Below, one piece after another: positions 35,824 to 48,830 of a stretch of DNA of 64,000 bases (position 1 is the first letter of the stretch; each line of letters starts with the position of its first letter). Origin of the DNA: Hofstenia miamia (Eukaryota > Xenacoelomorpha > Acoela > Hofsteniidae); contig CABFPE010000180.1 of NCBI GenBank assembly GCA_900660155.1, positions 816,263 to 880,262 on the forward strand. The letters are read 5' to 3'. The position numbers and the translations under genes are program-made. Under the pieces are notes generated by a model. That model worked only from the letters and a program-made list of their open reading frames with translations. It did no database searches and had not been told where the DNA came from.

Positions 35824-38800
35824 ATGTTCCTTAGAATAATTGTTAGAAATTACGTAATCGTTTTTTCTTTACCTTGTTTTCTTTTTATAGAAGTAGTTGT
35901 AAATTATGGAGTAGACTGTATACACATGAGACAACCACACACACATGCAACCAAACTGTATTACAAAAACAACTATGAAATATCAGTAAAATTTTGTAAA
36001 TCATTTCTTACTTTCATTTATGACTACTTTTTTAATCATTTAATTATCTTAGCAGGAGATATAGAATTAAATCCTAGCCCTATTTTAGATGAATGTAATC
36101 TTGAGAATTTGCAGAATCATTATAAAAATAATTTTAAATATATTTATCTAAACGCCAGAAGTCTGAATTCAAATAGAAATCATTTTCTTAAAACTGCATC
36201 TCAATTTGGCTCAAATTCAATTTTTTCTATTACAGAAACTTGGTTAAACAATGATATCAATCCAAATTTGTTCAATCCAGACCTCGAAAATTTAAATGTT
36301 TTTGTTAAAAAAAGGGATAGTGAGGTGGTGGCCTCATGCTAATTGTACCAAAAGTTTTAAATCCAATACGTAAGAAAGAATTTGAATCAGATCATTCTGT
36401 TTTTGAATCATTATGGATCGAAATTAAATCACCTACAAATTCTTCAGAAAATGAATTAATTAATGTTACTTATAATCCAAATATGAACTTTCTTGTAGAG
36501 TATATAAAGTATAAATGCAATGAAATTTCAGATATTCCCAGCAATAATTACTCACTAAACATAGTAGGTGACTAAAACATCAACTATTTCAATTTTTATG
36601 AAAAAATCATTGAAAGAAGTATGCGCTATTTATAATTTAAAAATAATCAACACTCAAACTCCCACTCGAAAAACGACATTAATTGATTATTTTTTATCCA
36701 ATTCGGAAACTATATATAAGACTTATATCCTTGAATCCTTCAGTGATCACGCACTCTGTATTTATAAATTTCAAGTTAAGCTTCGTAAATTTAAAAAGAT
36801 TTTATTCGTGATCTCTTATAAAGATCAGATGAGATCATGGTAAATTTACTTAAAAATGTTACATTCGACTATATTTTTACTCTAAATTCTGGTTCCCACA
36901 TGCTAAATTAAATCGCGGCACGGATCAATCAATCCCTAAACAAAGTACCACCGCTAAAACCCGCCGAGTAATCAACAAATCACGACGATTTAATTTAAGC
37001 ACTACTGATAATCAAGCAACTAAGAATACAGTGAACATAAGGCAAAAACTCTTTGATCTAGCTAAAGCTAATCCGACTGAAATAAATTTGACTAATCTGC
37101 GAAAGATCAAAGAAATTAGTTAAAGACTTACGCGCTAAAAATTCAGTTTTAAAACAACGTCAATTTTTTGAAAATTTAAATTCTTCTAAACAAAAGTGGA
37201 AATTTCTAAACCATTTCATTGGAAAATCAAATGGGCTTAATAGTAACATTTCAGAAATTAATGTTGACAATAAAATATTTACCGATAAAAAAAGGATACT
37301 AAATCATTTAAATCAGACATATAAAGAATTAGGTAACTTCAATTTTCCTAAAACTCTATCAGAACTTAGGTAATCAAATTGTAAATCAAAGTTTCATTTA
37401 GCTGTCTAACTTAAGAGAATTAGAAACTATTGTACAAAATTTTGACGTTAGTAAATCTTCAGGTTCCACTCACTTACCTTACTTTATTATAAATAAATAC
37501 TTTCATATATTTGGCAAACGTCTATCATTTGCATTTAATCAATGAATAGTTGAAAACGAATTTCCGAAGATAATGAAAAAGTCAGACATAACACTTTTGT
37601 ATAAAAATGGAGATCCCCTCATTGCTAAAAATTATAGGCTAATCTCAATAACGCACCATTTTAGTAAATTATTCGGAAAATTATTGCACATTCAAATCAA
37701 CAAATACCTTGCATCTGAGAATATCCTATAATCTAAACAATATGTTTCCGCGCTAAGCGTATTACAAGTGATGCAATTATTTCAATTACTGAAAAAATAT
37801 CCTCAAATAAATTTCAGAATAAATTCAGTTGCATAGCACTTCTAGACTTAAGCAAAGTTTTTAATTAAATGAATTTTGAAATTTTGACGATTAAACTTGA
37901 AAATTACTGATTTCAACAAAATTCAATTAAGTTACTTATGAGTTTTTCCAAAAATAGAAAACAACGTGTTTTAATAAATTATATGAAATCTGATTATATT
38001 AAAACTGATCGAGGAGTGCCTCAAGGCACAGTACTAGGGTCAATTATATTTGCAATATATGTAAATGACATAATTAAGCATGTAAACCATAGTGAAATAT
38101 ATCAATTTGCTGATGATACTTGCCTCATAAATACAGATAATGATGCATTTAAGGCCACAAAAAAATTTACAAAGTGATATTGAAAATCTTTCTAGGTATT
38201 TTTCATCCAATCAATTAAAAATTAATATTGAAAATATCATCCCCTAATTCTGTAAAAGAAATAACAAAAAAGATCGAATTAATTGCTAACAGTGTTCCAA
38301 TAAAACAATCTGATCATGTTACATATCTAGGTGTCGATATTGACAAAGATTTAAAATTCGATAAATTTCTCCAAACAAAATTACAAAAATTGCTTCTGGC
38401 ATTAGATAATTATACCACCTCAGAAATTTTGGACCAGATTATCACGTTCAATTATTACATGTCTTTTGTTTATCGCAATTACATTATTATTCATCTTTAT
38501 CTATAAATTTTAATACAAAAAGCCGCTATTTATTATCAAAAACTTTTAATTGGTCACTAAAAACATTAAATTTTGCAATTAAGCATGATCATGTTAGTGA
38601 ATACAGACGAAAGTATAATATATTATCCATGCAGCTTCAATTTTATTTAAGTATAAATATGGCCGACAATCAATTTCTTTTCTTGATAATTACTTAAAAG
38701 TAATTCTTCGANAAAATCTTTCTAGGTATTTTTCATCCAATCAATTAAAAATTAATATTGAAAATATCATCCCCTAATTCTGTAAAAGAAATAACAAAAA

Positions 38801-39410
38801 AGATCGAATTAATTGCTAACAGTGTTCCAATAAAACAATCTGATCATGTTACATATCTAGGTGTCGATATTGACAAAGATTTAAAATTCGATAAATTTCT
38901 CCAAACAAAATTACAAAAATTGCTTCTGGCATTAGATAATTATACCACCTCAGAAATTTTGGACCAGATTATCACGTTCAATTATTACATGTCTTTTGTT
39001 TATCGCAATTACATTATTATTCATCTTTATCTATAAATTTTAATACAAAAAGCCGCTATTTATTATCAAAAACTTTTAATTGGTCACTAAAAACATTAAA
39101 TTTTGCAATTAAGCATGATCATGTTAGTGAATACAGACGAAAGTATAATATATTATCCATGCAGCTTCAATTTTATTTAAGTATAAATATGGCCGACAAT
39201 CAATTTCTTTTCTTGATAATTACTTAAAAGTAATTCTTCGATCACATAAGTTTATTTGTAGTAGTATTTCCCATCCTAGTTTTCACCGAGCAGCCTCTAA
39301 TATTTGGAATGATTTAGAAAATGACATAAGAATAGAAAAAATTTCAAAAAATTTAGAAAAAAATTAAAAATCGTACTTTTACACCGACAAAATACAATCG
39401 GAGACACAAA
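35824..39410 (+). mobile_element. Decayed non-LTR retrotransposon, family B (left arm)
   Basis: The order of ORF2 domains is clear. First comes a hydrophobic leader with AGDIELNPSP, the motif preceding the endonuclease in CR1/L2-like elements. The endonuclease follows (YIYLNARSLNSN, ITETWLNND), shifting frame at about 36340, then about 36570 (NIVGD, the expected GDFN site, runs into a stop), with PTRKTTLIDYF and ESFSDHALC, the SDH motif. The RT follows: MKKSDITLLYKNGDP at 37573, motif A IALLDLSKVFN, RGVPQGTVLG and FADD at 38106-38117. The thumb has HVTYLGVDIDKDLKF, and the tail is SNIWNDLEND near 39300. A 529-bp stretch is duplicated across N38712. Many stops are present. Between 37729 and 37751 this copy has a stop and a one-base deletion that the right-arm copy lacks. 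Confidence 0.85.
38183..39241 (+). repeat. 529-bp direct duplication flanking a single N (left arm)
   Basis: 38183-38711 and 38713-39241 appear identical, with N at 38712. The unit lies inside the RT thumb region. Probably an unmerged contig overlap. Confidence 0.85.
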
Positions 39411-39449
39411 CATGCTAAACACATTTACTGGTTTTTTACAGTGAGCTCA

Positions 39450-39482
39450 CCACACACATAGACACACACACACACACACACA
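39450..39482 (+). repeat. (CA)n microsatellite
   Basis: CACACACATAGACACACAC... in the 3' region of family B. Mirror at 44863-44895. Confidence 0.85.
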
Positions 39483-39559
39483 TTTATTCTATATATATTT
39501 TATTATTATTTTGTAAATACATGTATTTGTAGTTTGTAGCTTTTTAATGTCATTTATTT

Positions 39560-39578
39560 ACAGCAATAAATTTGCTGT
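39560..39578. repeat. Small hairpin at 3' end of family B
   Basis: ACAGCAA, then TAAAT, then TTGCTGT. A stem of 7 bp with a 5-base loop near the element's 3' end, possibly an RT-recognition structure. The role is inferred only. Mirror at 44767-44785. Confidence 0.45.
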
Positions 39579-39599
39579 GACTCTAATATTTTAAAATTT

Positions 39600-41672
39600 T
39601 TATTCTAATCTTCATACATTTAGCTTAATGTGTACTAATAAGTGCATATTTATAAGTTTGCCATAACTTACAAATGTTTTACTAAAGCTCTGAACTATAT
39701 TTAAAAATCTATACATTACCAATATTCTGTGATGATTTGGTATTTACATTACATAGATATCAAATTCACTTTTCAAGAATTTTTCAAAATCATTTTTCAT
39801 ATTTGTATTTCAGACAAGAACACGTCTGTGAAATCTCGAAAGCAAAAATAAAACATTTCAGCACACTGAATCTAAAAGAAATGAAGTAAAGAACTATAGC
39901 TTAAACTAAAACGGAAAATTGAGAACCTTGTTAATTAAAGTTATTCTGAAACTCAAAATCCAGCCTTCCATTTCATGAGGAAATACTTACTAGATCATAA
40001 GAAAGAAAAATTTAAACATATTTTGACATACTTTTTTCCTGAGGATATAAAAGTAAATAAATCATTTTTACACTGTTTCCAATCTACTGCCACTGTTATT
40101 TGAGAAGTTTAAAGACACGAAATGACATATTTTGCTGTTAGCATCCTAAAAGCATATTTTGTTCAATATCACAGATTTTTGTTAAATTATTCAGTTGTTG
40201 TATGCAAAGTTTCTTACGTTTACATTATATTATTTAAAGCTTTATTAAACATTTGTAGCTTTTGTACAATCATATAAATATGCACTAATTGTACAAATTA
40301 AGCTATAGCATAAGCTAAACTTTTAAAATAAAATAAAATAAAACAAAATGAAATAAAAAAAATAAATAATCAAATAAAAAAATCAAATTTTTTTCCACTT
40401 ATTACTTTTTTTCGAATATCCCAAGTTATTTTGATCTTGAAGTAAGTTTTCTTTTAAAATTTTCTTGAATTCTTTAAGTTTTGTTATTTTACGCATTTTT
40501 ATTGGTAGTTTATTCCATAAATTACAAGTAGTTGTTGTAAATGCATTTTTTCAATACTTTGATTTCACTTATACATTATTGTGGGAATAGCATAATTGAA
40601 ATTAAATAGTAGTTGTTCAAGGAAGAGATTAGAAAACTTTTTGATTGTATTGTTGTCTAAATTTTTTATTGCCTTTGTTAATTCTTTTTCAGATATATAT
40701 GTAAAGCTAACTGTTTGTTTTACTTGTTCAATTTTATTTGTAAACAGAGCTTGATCTCCTTTATAAGAACCCAAATCTTTAAAAATTTCATTCATATATA
40801 TAGCAATAATTGTTGGATCTGTGTAAATTGTGTTATTAACTTTTGTTTTACATATGTTATTTGTAGCATTACTTTCGCTATTTAGAAATATATTTATATA
40901 ACACCATTTATTACGAGAATTGTTTAAATGTTCATAAAATTGTCTTGCTTGTTTTTCTCTCTTTGATTTTTAACCTTAAATAGTTTAGGTTTAATAGGTA
41001 TACTTTTATTTTGAATTTCTAATTGAAATTCGTCAAACAGGTGAGTAACAAATATTTATTAGCACTGACATTTTAAATATTTTACTTTTCTTAATTTCAA
41101 ATGTTTTATGTTCAACTTCAAAATCTGTGAGTCTTATTGAATTAAAACTCATTTGGACTAAAATCATAATTCCACCTCCTATGGAGGTTATATTCTTGTA
41201 AAAAAATTATATTTTTGCGGATTTAAATTACAAAATGATGGGGCACATTTTCGTTTAACCAAGTTTCAGTCAATACAAAAATCGTATTATCCCCTATAGT
41301 TTCACTAATTTTTAGTAGTTCTTCTCTGTGTGCTGACATACTTCTGACGTTTAAATATGCAAATTTTACAATATTTTTAAATTTCTTAGATATTTTGTAT
41401 AAATTATTGCTATCATAAACATCAGGAATATACTTAATAGATTGACTTAGTCATATTTCTGGTGAATAGATTTTATTGTCGACATAAAGAGTAAACTTCT
41501 TAATACGTATTCTATTTCGTTGCATATTGTGATTTGTTATTAGTTCAAATCTTGTTTTTAGTAATTCTCTTTCTTTAAGTCTATCAGCTTGATTTAATTC
41601 ACCTTTGATATAAATAATGAACTTATTTTCATAATCCTTTAAAAGATGAGCTTTAGATATGATTAGTCTTCT
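39600..41672 (-). mobile_element. RT-core-less non-LTR retrotransposon, family A (left arm, inner)
   Basis: Mirror of 42673-44745, reading from the centre gap outwards. It contains the ORF1 C-terminal domain (RRLIISKAHLLKDYE, ending at 41451), the endonuclease start with TETWLNE, a deletion through most of the endonuclease, the thumb-like segment at 40565-40795, the C-terminal tail, and a common 3' flank. Confidence 0.75.
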
Positions 41673-42672
41673 NNNNNNNNNNNNNNNNNNNNNNNNNNNN
41701 NNNNNNNNNNNNNNNNNNNNNNNNNNNNNNNNNNNNNNNNNNNNNNNNNNNNNNNNNNNNNNNNNNNNNNNNNNNNNNNNNNNNNNNNNNNNNNNNNNNN
41801 NNNNNNNNNNNNNNNNNNNNNNNNNNNNNNNNNNNNNNNNNNNNNNNNNNNNNNNNNNNNNNNNNNNNNNNNNNNNNNNNNNNNNNNNNNNNNNNNNNNN
41901 NNNNNNNNNNNNNNNNNNNNNNNNNNNNNNNNNNNNNNNNNNNNNNNNNNNNNNNNNNNNNNNNNNNNNNNNNNNNNNNNNNNNNNNNNNNNNNNNNNNN
42001 NNNNNNNNNNNNNNNNNNNNNNNNNNNNNNNNNNNNNNNNNNNNNNNNNNNNNNNNNNNNNNNNNNNNNNNNNNNNNNNNNNNNNNNNNNNNNNNNNNNN
42101 NNNNNNNNNNNNNNNNNNNNNNNNNNNNNNNNNNNNNNNNNNNNNNNNNNNNNNNNNNNNNNNNNNNNNNNNNNNNNNNNNNNNNNNNNNNNNNNNNNNN
42201 NNNNNNNNNNNNNNNNNNNNNNNNNNNNNNNNNNNNNNNNNNNNNNNNNNNNNNNNNNNNNNNNNNNNNNNNNNNNNNNNNNNNNNNNNNNNNNNNNNNN
42301 NNNNNNNNNNNNNNNNNNNNNNNNNNNNNNNNNNNNNNNNNNNNNNNNNNNNNNNNNNNNNNNNNNNNNNNNNNNNNNNNNNNNNNNNNNNNNNNNNNNN
42401 NNNNNNNNNNNNNNNNNNNNNNNNNNNNNNNNNNNNNNNNNNNNNNNNNNNNNNNNNNNNNNNNNNNNNNNNNNNNNNNNNNNNNNNNNNNNNNNNNNNN
42501 NNNNNNNNNNNNNNNNNNNNNNNNNNNNNNNNNNNNNNNNNNNNNNNNNNNNNNNNNNNNNNNNNNNNNNNNNNNNNNNNNNNNNNNNNNNNNNNNNNNN
42601 NNNNNNNNNNNNNNNNNNNNNNNNNNNNNNNNNNNNNNNNNNNNNNNNNNNNNNNNNNNNNNNNNNNNNNNN
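41673..42672. other. Assembly gap of exactly 1000 N at the palindrome centre
   Basis: The fixed size indicates a placeholder. The last base before it and the first after it are complementary partners in the inverted repeat, as are all the bases beyond. Confidence 0.98.
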
Positions 42673-44745
42673 AGAAGACTAATCATATCTAAAGCTCATC
42701 TTTTAAAGGATTATGAAAATAAGTTCATTATTTATATCAAAGGTGAATTAAATCAAGCTGATAGACTTAAAGAAAGAGAATTACTAAAAACAAGATTTGA
42801 ACTAATAACAAATCACAATATGCAACGAAATAGAATACGTATTAAGAAGTTTACTCTTTATGTCGACAATAAAATCTATTCACCAGAAATATGACTAAGT
42901 CAATCTATTAAGTATATTCCTGATGTTTATGATAGCAATAATTTATACAAAATATCTAAGAAATTTAAAAATATTGTAAAATTTGCATATTTAAACGTCA
43001 GAAGTATGTCAGCACACAGAGAAGAACTACTAAAAATTAGTGAAACTATAGGGGATAATACGATTTTTGTATTGACTGAAACTTGGTTAAACGAAAATGT
43101 GCCCCATCATTTTGTAATTTAAATCCGCAAAAATATAATTTTTTTACAAGAATATAACCTCCATAGGAGGTGGAATTATGATTTTAGTCCAAATGAGTTT
43201 TAATTCAATAAGACTCACAGATTTTGAAGTTGAACATAAAACATTTGAAATTAAGAAAAGTAAAATATTTAAAATGTCAGTGCTAATAAATATTTGTTAC
43301 TCACCTGTTTGACGAATTTCAATTAGAAATTCAAAATAAAAGTATACCTATTAAACCTAAACTATTTAAGGTTAAAAATCAAAGAGAGAAAAACAAGCAA
43401 GACAATTTTATGAACATTTAAACAATTCTCGTAATAAATGGTGTTATATAAATATATTTCTAAATAGCGAAAGTAATGCTACAAATAACATATGTAAAAC
43501 AAAAGTTAATAACACAATTTACACAGATCCAACAATTATTGCTATATATATGAATGAAATTTTTAAAGATTTGGGTTCTTATAAAGGAGATCAAGCTCTG
43601 TTTACAAATAAAATTGAACAAGTAAAACAAACAGTTAGCTTTACATATATATCTGAAAAAGAATTAACAAAGGCAATAAAAAATTTAGACAACAATACAA
43701 TCAAAAAGTTTTCTAATCTCTTCCTTGAACAACTACTATTTAATTTCAATTATGCTATTCCCACAATAATGTATAAGTGAAATCAAAGTATTGAAAAAAT
43801 GCATTTACAACAACTACTTGTAATTTATGGAATAAACTACCAATAAAAATGCGTAAAATAACAAAACTTAAAGAATTCAAGAAAATTTTAAAAGAAAACT
43901 TACTTCAAGATCAAAATAACTTGGGATATTCGAAAAAAAGTAATAAGTGGAAAAAAATTTGATTTTTTTATTTGATTATTTATTTTTTTTATTTCATTTT
44001 GTTTTATTTTATTTTATTTTAAAAGTTTAGCTTATGCTATAGCTTAATTTGTACAATTAGTGCATATTTATATGATTGTACAAAAGCTACAAATGTTTAA
44101 TAAAGCTTTAAATAATATAATGTAAACGTAAGAAACTTTGCATACAACAACTGAATAATTTAACAAAAATCTGTGATATTGAACAAAATATGCTTTTAGG
44201 ATGCTAACAGCAAAATATGTCATTTCGTGTCTTTAAACTTCTCAAATAACAGTGGCAGTAGATTGGAAACAGTGTAAAAATGATTTATTTACTTTTATAT
44301 CCTCAGGAAAAAAGTATGTCAAAATATGTTTAAATTTTTCTTTCTTATGATCTAGTAAGTATTTCCTCATGAAATGGAAGGCTGGATTTTGAGTTTCAGA
44401 ATAACTTTAATTAACAAGGTTCTCAATTTTCCGTTTTAGTTTAAGCTATAGTTCTTTACTTCATTTCTTTTAGATTCAGTGTGCTGAAATGTTTTATTTT
44501 TGCTTTCGAGATTTCACAGACGTGTTCTTGTCTGAAATACAAATATGAAAAATGATTTTGAAAAATTCTTGAAAAGTGAATTTGATATCTATGTAATGTA
44601 AATACCAAATCATCACAGAATATTGGTAATGTATAGATTTTTAAATATAGTTCAGAGCTTTAGTAAAACATTTGTAAGTTATGGCAAACTTATAAATATG
44701 CACTTATTAGTACACATTAAGCTAAATGTATGAAGATTAGAATAA
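42673..44745 (+). mobile_element. RT-core-less non-LTR retrotransposon, family A (right arm, inner)
   Basis: It starts inside ORF1 (RRLIISKAHLLKDYE, DRLKERELLKTRFEL, IRIKKFTLYVDNK). The endonuclease begins at about 42976 (KFAYLNVRSMSAHREEL, TETWLNENVPHHF) and continues as SFNSIRLTDFEVEHKTFE and MSVLINICYSP. There the middle of the endonuclease is deleted. After KNQREKNKQ, the frame 43550-43780 has YISEKELTKAIKNLDNN (start of RT) joined to FLEQLLFNFNYAIPTIMYK, which looks like the post-palm region. The catalytic palm is absent. The tail is TTCNLWNKLPIKMRKITK and LKEFKKILKENLL, ending near 43960. The copy is non-functional. Confidence 0.78.
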
Positions 44746-44862
44746 AAATTTTAAAATATTAGAGTCACAGCAAATTTATTGCTGTAAATAAATGACATTA
44801 AAAAGCTACAAACTACAAATACATGTATTTACAAAATAATAATAAAATATATATAGAATAAA

Positions 44863-44895
44863 TGTGTGTGTGTGTGTGTGTGTCTATGTGTGTGG
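44863..44895 (+). repeat. (GT)n microsatellite
   Basis: Mirror of the CA run in the left arm. Confidence 0.85.
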
Positions 44896-44939
44896 TGAGC
44901 TCACTGTAAAAAACCAGTAAATGTGTTTAGCATGTTTGT

Positions 44940-47900
44940 GTCTCCGATTGTATTTTGTCGGTGTAAAAGTACGATTTTTAATTTTTTTCTAAATTTTTTG
45001 AAATTTTTTCTATTCTTATGTCATTTTCTAAATCATTCCAAATATTAGAGGCTGCTCGGTGAAAACTAGGATGGGAAATACTACTACAAATAAACTTATG
45101 TGATCGAAGAATTACTTTTAAGTAATTATCAAGAAAAGAAATTGATTGTCGGCCATATTTATACTTAAATAAAATTGAAGCTGCATGGATAATATATTAT
45201 ACTTTCGTCTGTATTCACTAACATGATCATGCTTAATTGCAAAATTTAATGTTTTTAGTGACCAATTAAAAGTTTTTGATAATAAATAGCGGCTTTTTGT
45301 ATTAAAATTTATAGATAAAGATGAATAATAATGTAATTGCGATAAACAAAAGACATGTAATAATTGAACGTGATAATCTGGTCCAAAATTTCTGAGGTGG
45401 TATAATTATCTAATGCCAGAAGCAATTTTTGTAATTTTGTTTGGAGAAATTTATCGAATTTTAAATCTTTGTCAATATCGACACCTAGATATGTAACATG
45501 ATCAGATTGTTTTATTGGAACACTGTTAGCAATTAATTCGATCTTTTTTGTTATTTCTTTTACAGAATTAGGGGATGATATTTTCAATATTAATTTTTAA
45601 TTGATTGGATGAAAAATACCTAGNCTTATGTGATCGAAGAATTACTTTTAAGTAATTATCAAGAAAAGAAATTGATTGTCGGCCATATTTATACTTAAAT
45701 AAAATTGAAGCTGCATGGATAATATATTATACTTTCGTCTGTATTCACTAACATGATCATGCTTAATTGCAAAATTTAATGTTTTTAGTGACCAATTAAA
45801 AGTTTTTGATAATAAATAGCGGCTTTTTGTATTAAAATTTATAGATAAAGATGAATAATAATGTAATTGCGATAAACAAAAGACATGTAATAATTGAACG
45901 TGATAATCTGGTCCAAAATTTCTGAGGTGGTATAATTATCTAATGCCAGAAGCAATTTTTGTAATTTTGTTTGGAGAAATTTATCGAATTTTAAATCTTT
46001 GTCAATATCGACACCTAGATATGTAACATGATCAGATTGTTTTATTGGAACACTGTTAGCAATTAATTCGATCTTTTTTGTTATTTCTTTTACAGAATTA
46101 GGGGATGATATTTTCAATATTAATTTTTAATTGATTGGATGAAAAATACCTAGAAAGATTTTCAATATCACTTTGTAAATTTTTTTGTGGCCTTAAATGC
46201 ATCATTATCTGTATTTATGAGGCAAGTATCATCAGCAAATTGATATATTTCACTATGGTTTACATGCTTAATTATGTCATTTACATATATTGCAAATATA
46301 ATTGACCCTAGTACTGTGCCTTGAGGCACTCCTCGATCAGTTTTAATATAATCAGATTTCATATAATTTATTAAAACACGTTGTTTTCTATTTTTGGAAA
46401 AACTCATAAGTAACTTAATTGAATTTTGTTGAAATCAGTAATTTTCAAGTTTAATCGTCAAAATTTCAAAATTCATTTAATTAAAAACTTTGCTTAAGTC
46501 TAGAAGTGCTATGCAACTGAATTTATTCTGAAATTTATTTGAGGATATTTTTTCAGTAATTGAAATAATTGCATCACTTGTAATACGCTTAGCGCGGAAA
46601 TCATATTTTTTAGATGATAAGATATTCTCAGATGCAAGGTATTTGTTGATTTGAATGTGCAATAATTTTCCGAATAATTTACTAAAATGGTGCGTTATTG
46701 AGATTAGCCTATAATTTTTAGCAATGAGGGGATCTCCATTTTTATACAAAAGTGTTATGTCTGACTTTTTCATTATCTTCGGAAATTCGTTTTCAACTAT
46801 TCATTGATTAAATGCAAATGATAGACGTTTGCCAAATATATGAAAGTATTTATTTATAATAAAGTAAGGTAAGTGAGTGGAACCTGAAGATTTACTAACG
46901 TCAAAATTTTGTACAATAGTTTCTAATTCTCTTAAGTTAGACAGCTAAATGAAACTTTGATTTACAATTTGATTACCTAAGTTCTGATAGAGTTTTAGGA
47001 AAATTGAAGTTACCTAATTCTTTATATGTCTGATTTAAATGATTTAGTATCCTTTTTTTATCGGTAAATATTTTATTGTCAACATTAATTTCTGAAATGT
47101 TACTATTAAGCCCATTTGATTTTCCAATGAAATGGTTTAGAAATTTCCACTTTTGTTTAGAAGAATTTAAATTTTCAAAAAATTGACGTTGTTTTAAAAC
47201 TGAATTTTTAGCGCGTAAGTCTTTAACTAATTTCTTTGATCTTTCGCAGATTAGTCAAATTTATTTCAGTCGGATTAGCTTTAGCTAGATCAAAGAGTTT
47301 TTGCCTTATGTTCACTGTATTCTTAGTTGCTTGATTATCAGTAGTGCTTAAATTAAATCGTCGTGATTTGTTGATTACCCGGCGGGTTTTAGCGGTGGTA
47401 CTTTGTTTAGGGATTGATTGATCAGTGCCGCGATTTAATTTAGCATGTGGGAACCAGAATTTAGAGTAAAAATATAGTCGAATGTAACATTTTTAAGTAA
47501 ATTTACCATGATCTCATCTGATCTTTATAAGAGATCCCTAATAAAATCGTTTTAAATTTACGAAGCTTAACTTGAAATTTATAAATACAGAGTGCGTGAT
47601 CACTGAAGGATTCAAGGATATAAGTCTTATATATAGTTTCCGAATTGGATAAAAAATAATCAATTAATGTCGTTTTTCGAGTGGGAGTTTGAGTGTTGAT
47701 TATTTTTAAATTATAAATAGCGCATACTTCTTTCAATGATTTTTTCATAAAAATTGAAATAGTTGATGTTTTAGTCACCTACTATGTTTAGTGAGTAATT
47801 ATTGCTGGGAATATCTGAAATTTCATTGCATTTATACTTTATATACTCTACAAGAAAGTTCATATTTGGATTATAAGTAACATTAATTAATTCATTTTCT

Positions 47901-48522
47901 GAAGAATTTGTAGGTGATTTAATTTCGATCCATAATGATTCAAAAACAGAATGATCTGATTCAAATTCTTTCTTACGTATTGGATTTAAAACTTTTGGTA
48001 CAATTAGCATGAGGCCACCACCTCACTATCCCTTTTTTTAACAAAAACATTTAAATTTTCGAGGTCTGGATTGAACAAATTTGGATTGATATCATTGTTT
48101 AACCAAGTTTCTGTAATAGAAAAAATTGAATTTGAGCCAAATTGAGATGCAGTTTTAAGAAAATGATTTCTATTTGAATTCAGACTTCTGGCGTTTAGAT
48201 AAATATATTTAAAATTATTTTTATAATGATTCTGCAAATTCTCAAGATTACATTCATCTAAAATAGGGCTAGGATTTAATTCTATATCTCCTGCTAAGAT
48301 AATTAAATGATTAAAAAAGTAGTCATAAATGAAAGTAAGAAATGATTTACAAAATTTTACTGATATTTCATAGTTGTTTTTGTAATACAGTTTGGTTGCA
48401 TGTGTGTGTGGTTGTCTCATGTGTATACAGTCTACTCCATAATTTACAACTACTTCTATAAAAAGAAAACAAGGTAAAGAAAAAACGATTACGTAATTTC
48501 TAACAATTATTCTAAGGAACAT
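44940..48522 (-). mobile_element. Decayed non-LTR retrotransposon, family B (right arm)
   Basis: Mirror of 35824-39410, with the same frameshifts in the endonuclease but a better preserved RT. The frame 46773-46477 runs unbroken from MKKSDITLLYKNGDP through SENILSSKKYDFRAKRIT (the QxGFRxxxST region) to IALLDLSKVFN. The left arm has a stop and frameshift there. GVPQGTVLG and FADD (46228-46239) follow in the frame 46407-46168. It also carries a 529-bp duplication around N45624. The element is dead overall. Confidence 0.85.
45095..46153 (-). repeat. 529-bp direct duplication flanking a single N (right arm)
   Basis: 45095-45623 and 45625-46153 with N at 45624. The unit matches the left arm, but the N sits 9 bp away from the mirror position of N38712. 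Confidence 0.85.
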
Positions 48523-48530
48523 GTAAAAAT

Positions 48531-48830
48531 TTAATCATAAGGATCAACTTGAAGGCCTCCTAGTTCAATACACAATCGCATTCGTATGAACGTTCTGTCA
48601 TTGATTTTTCGGAGAGTTTTAATTGCATAACTTCGTCTTGAATAACGCCTTGCTACGATTCTAGGCTTTAGCAGACCCCATAACGCGTTATCACAGGACG
48701 AGAAGTCAGGACTACGTTCTGGCCAAGGAATCGGTCGAAATTTGCCAACCCATCGATCCTGAAAGGTACCTGTTAAGATATTACGAGTTGCTATGGCGGT
48801 ATGTGCTGAAGCACCATCTTGTTGGAAATG
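48531..48830 (-). pseudogene. Tc1/mariner-type DDE transposase, C-terminal fragment (right arm)
   Basis: Mirror of 35516-35815: QDGASAHTA, WPERSPDFS and DNALWG are present on the minus strand. It carries the same truncation. Confidence 0.8.

Larger units (their letters stand above)
25532..41672 (+). repeat. Left arm of about 16.1-kb inverted repeat
   Basis: Reverse complement of 42673-58790. Positions pair as x and 84345/84346 - x from the centre out to about 33.9 kb, and as x and 84331/84332 - x beyond. Contents: GPCR (minus), hAT (minus), mariner fragment, family B element (plus), family A element (minus). The main differences from the other arm are a non-homologous block (32838-33870) and clustered mismatches near 27000-27060, 36796-36812 and 37729-37751. 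Confidence 0.95.

Noticed and set aside
39450-39482. CRISPR-like or satellite array
   Set aside because: Only simple dinucleotide repeats are present; there are no regularly spaced repeats with spacers.
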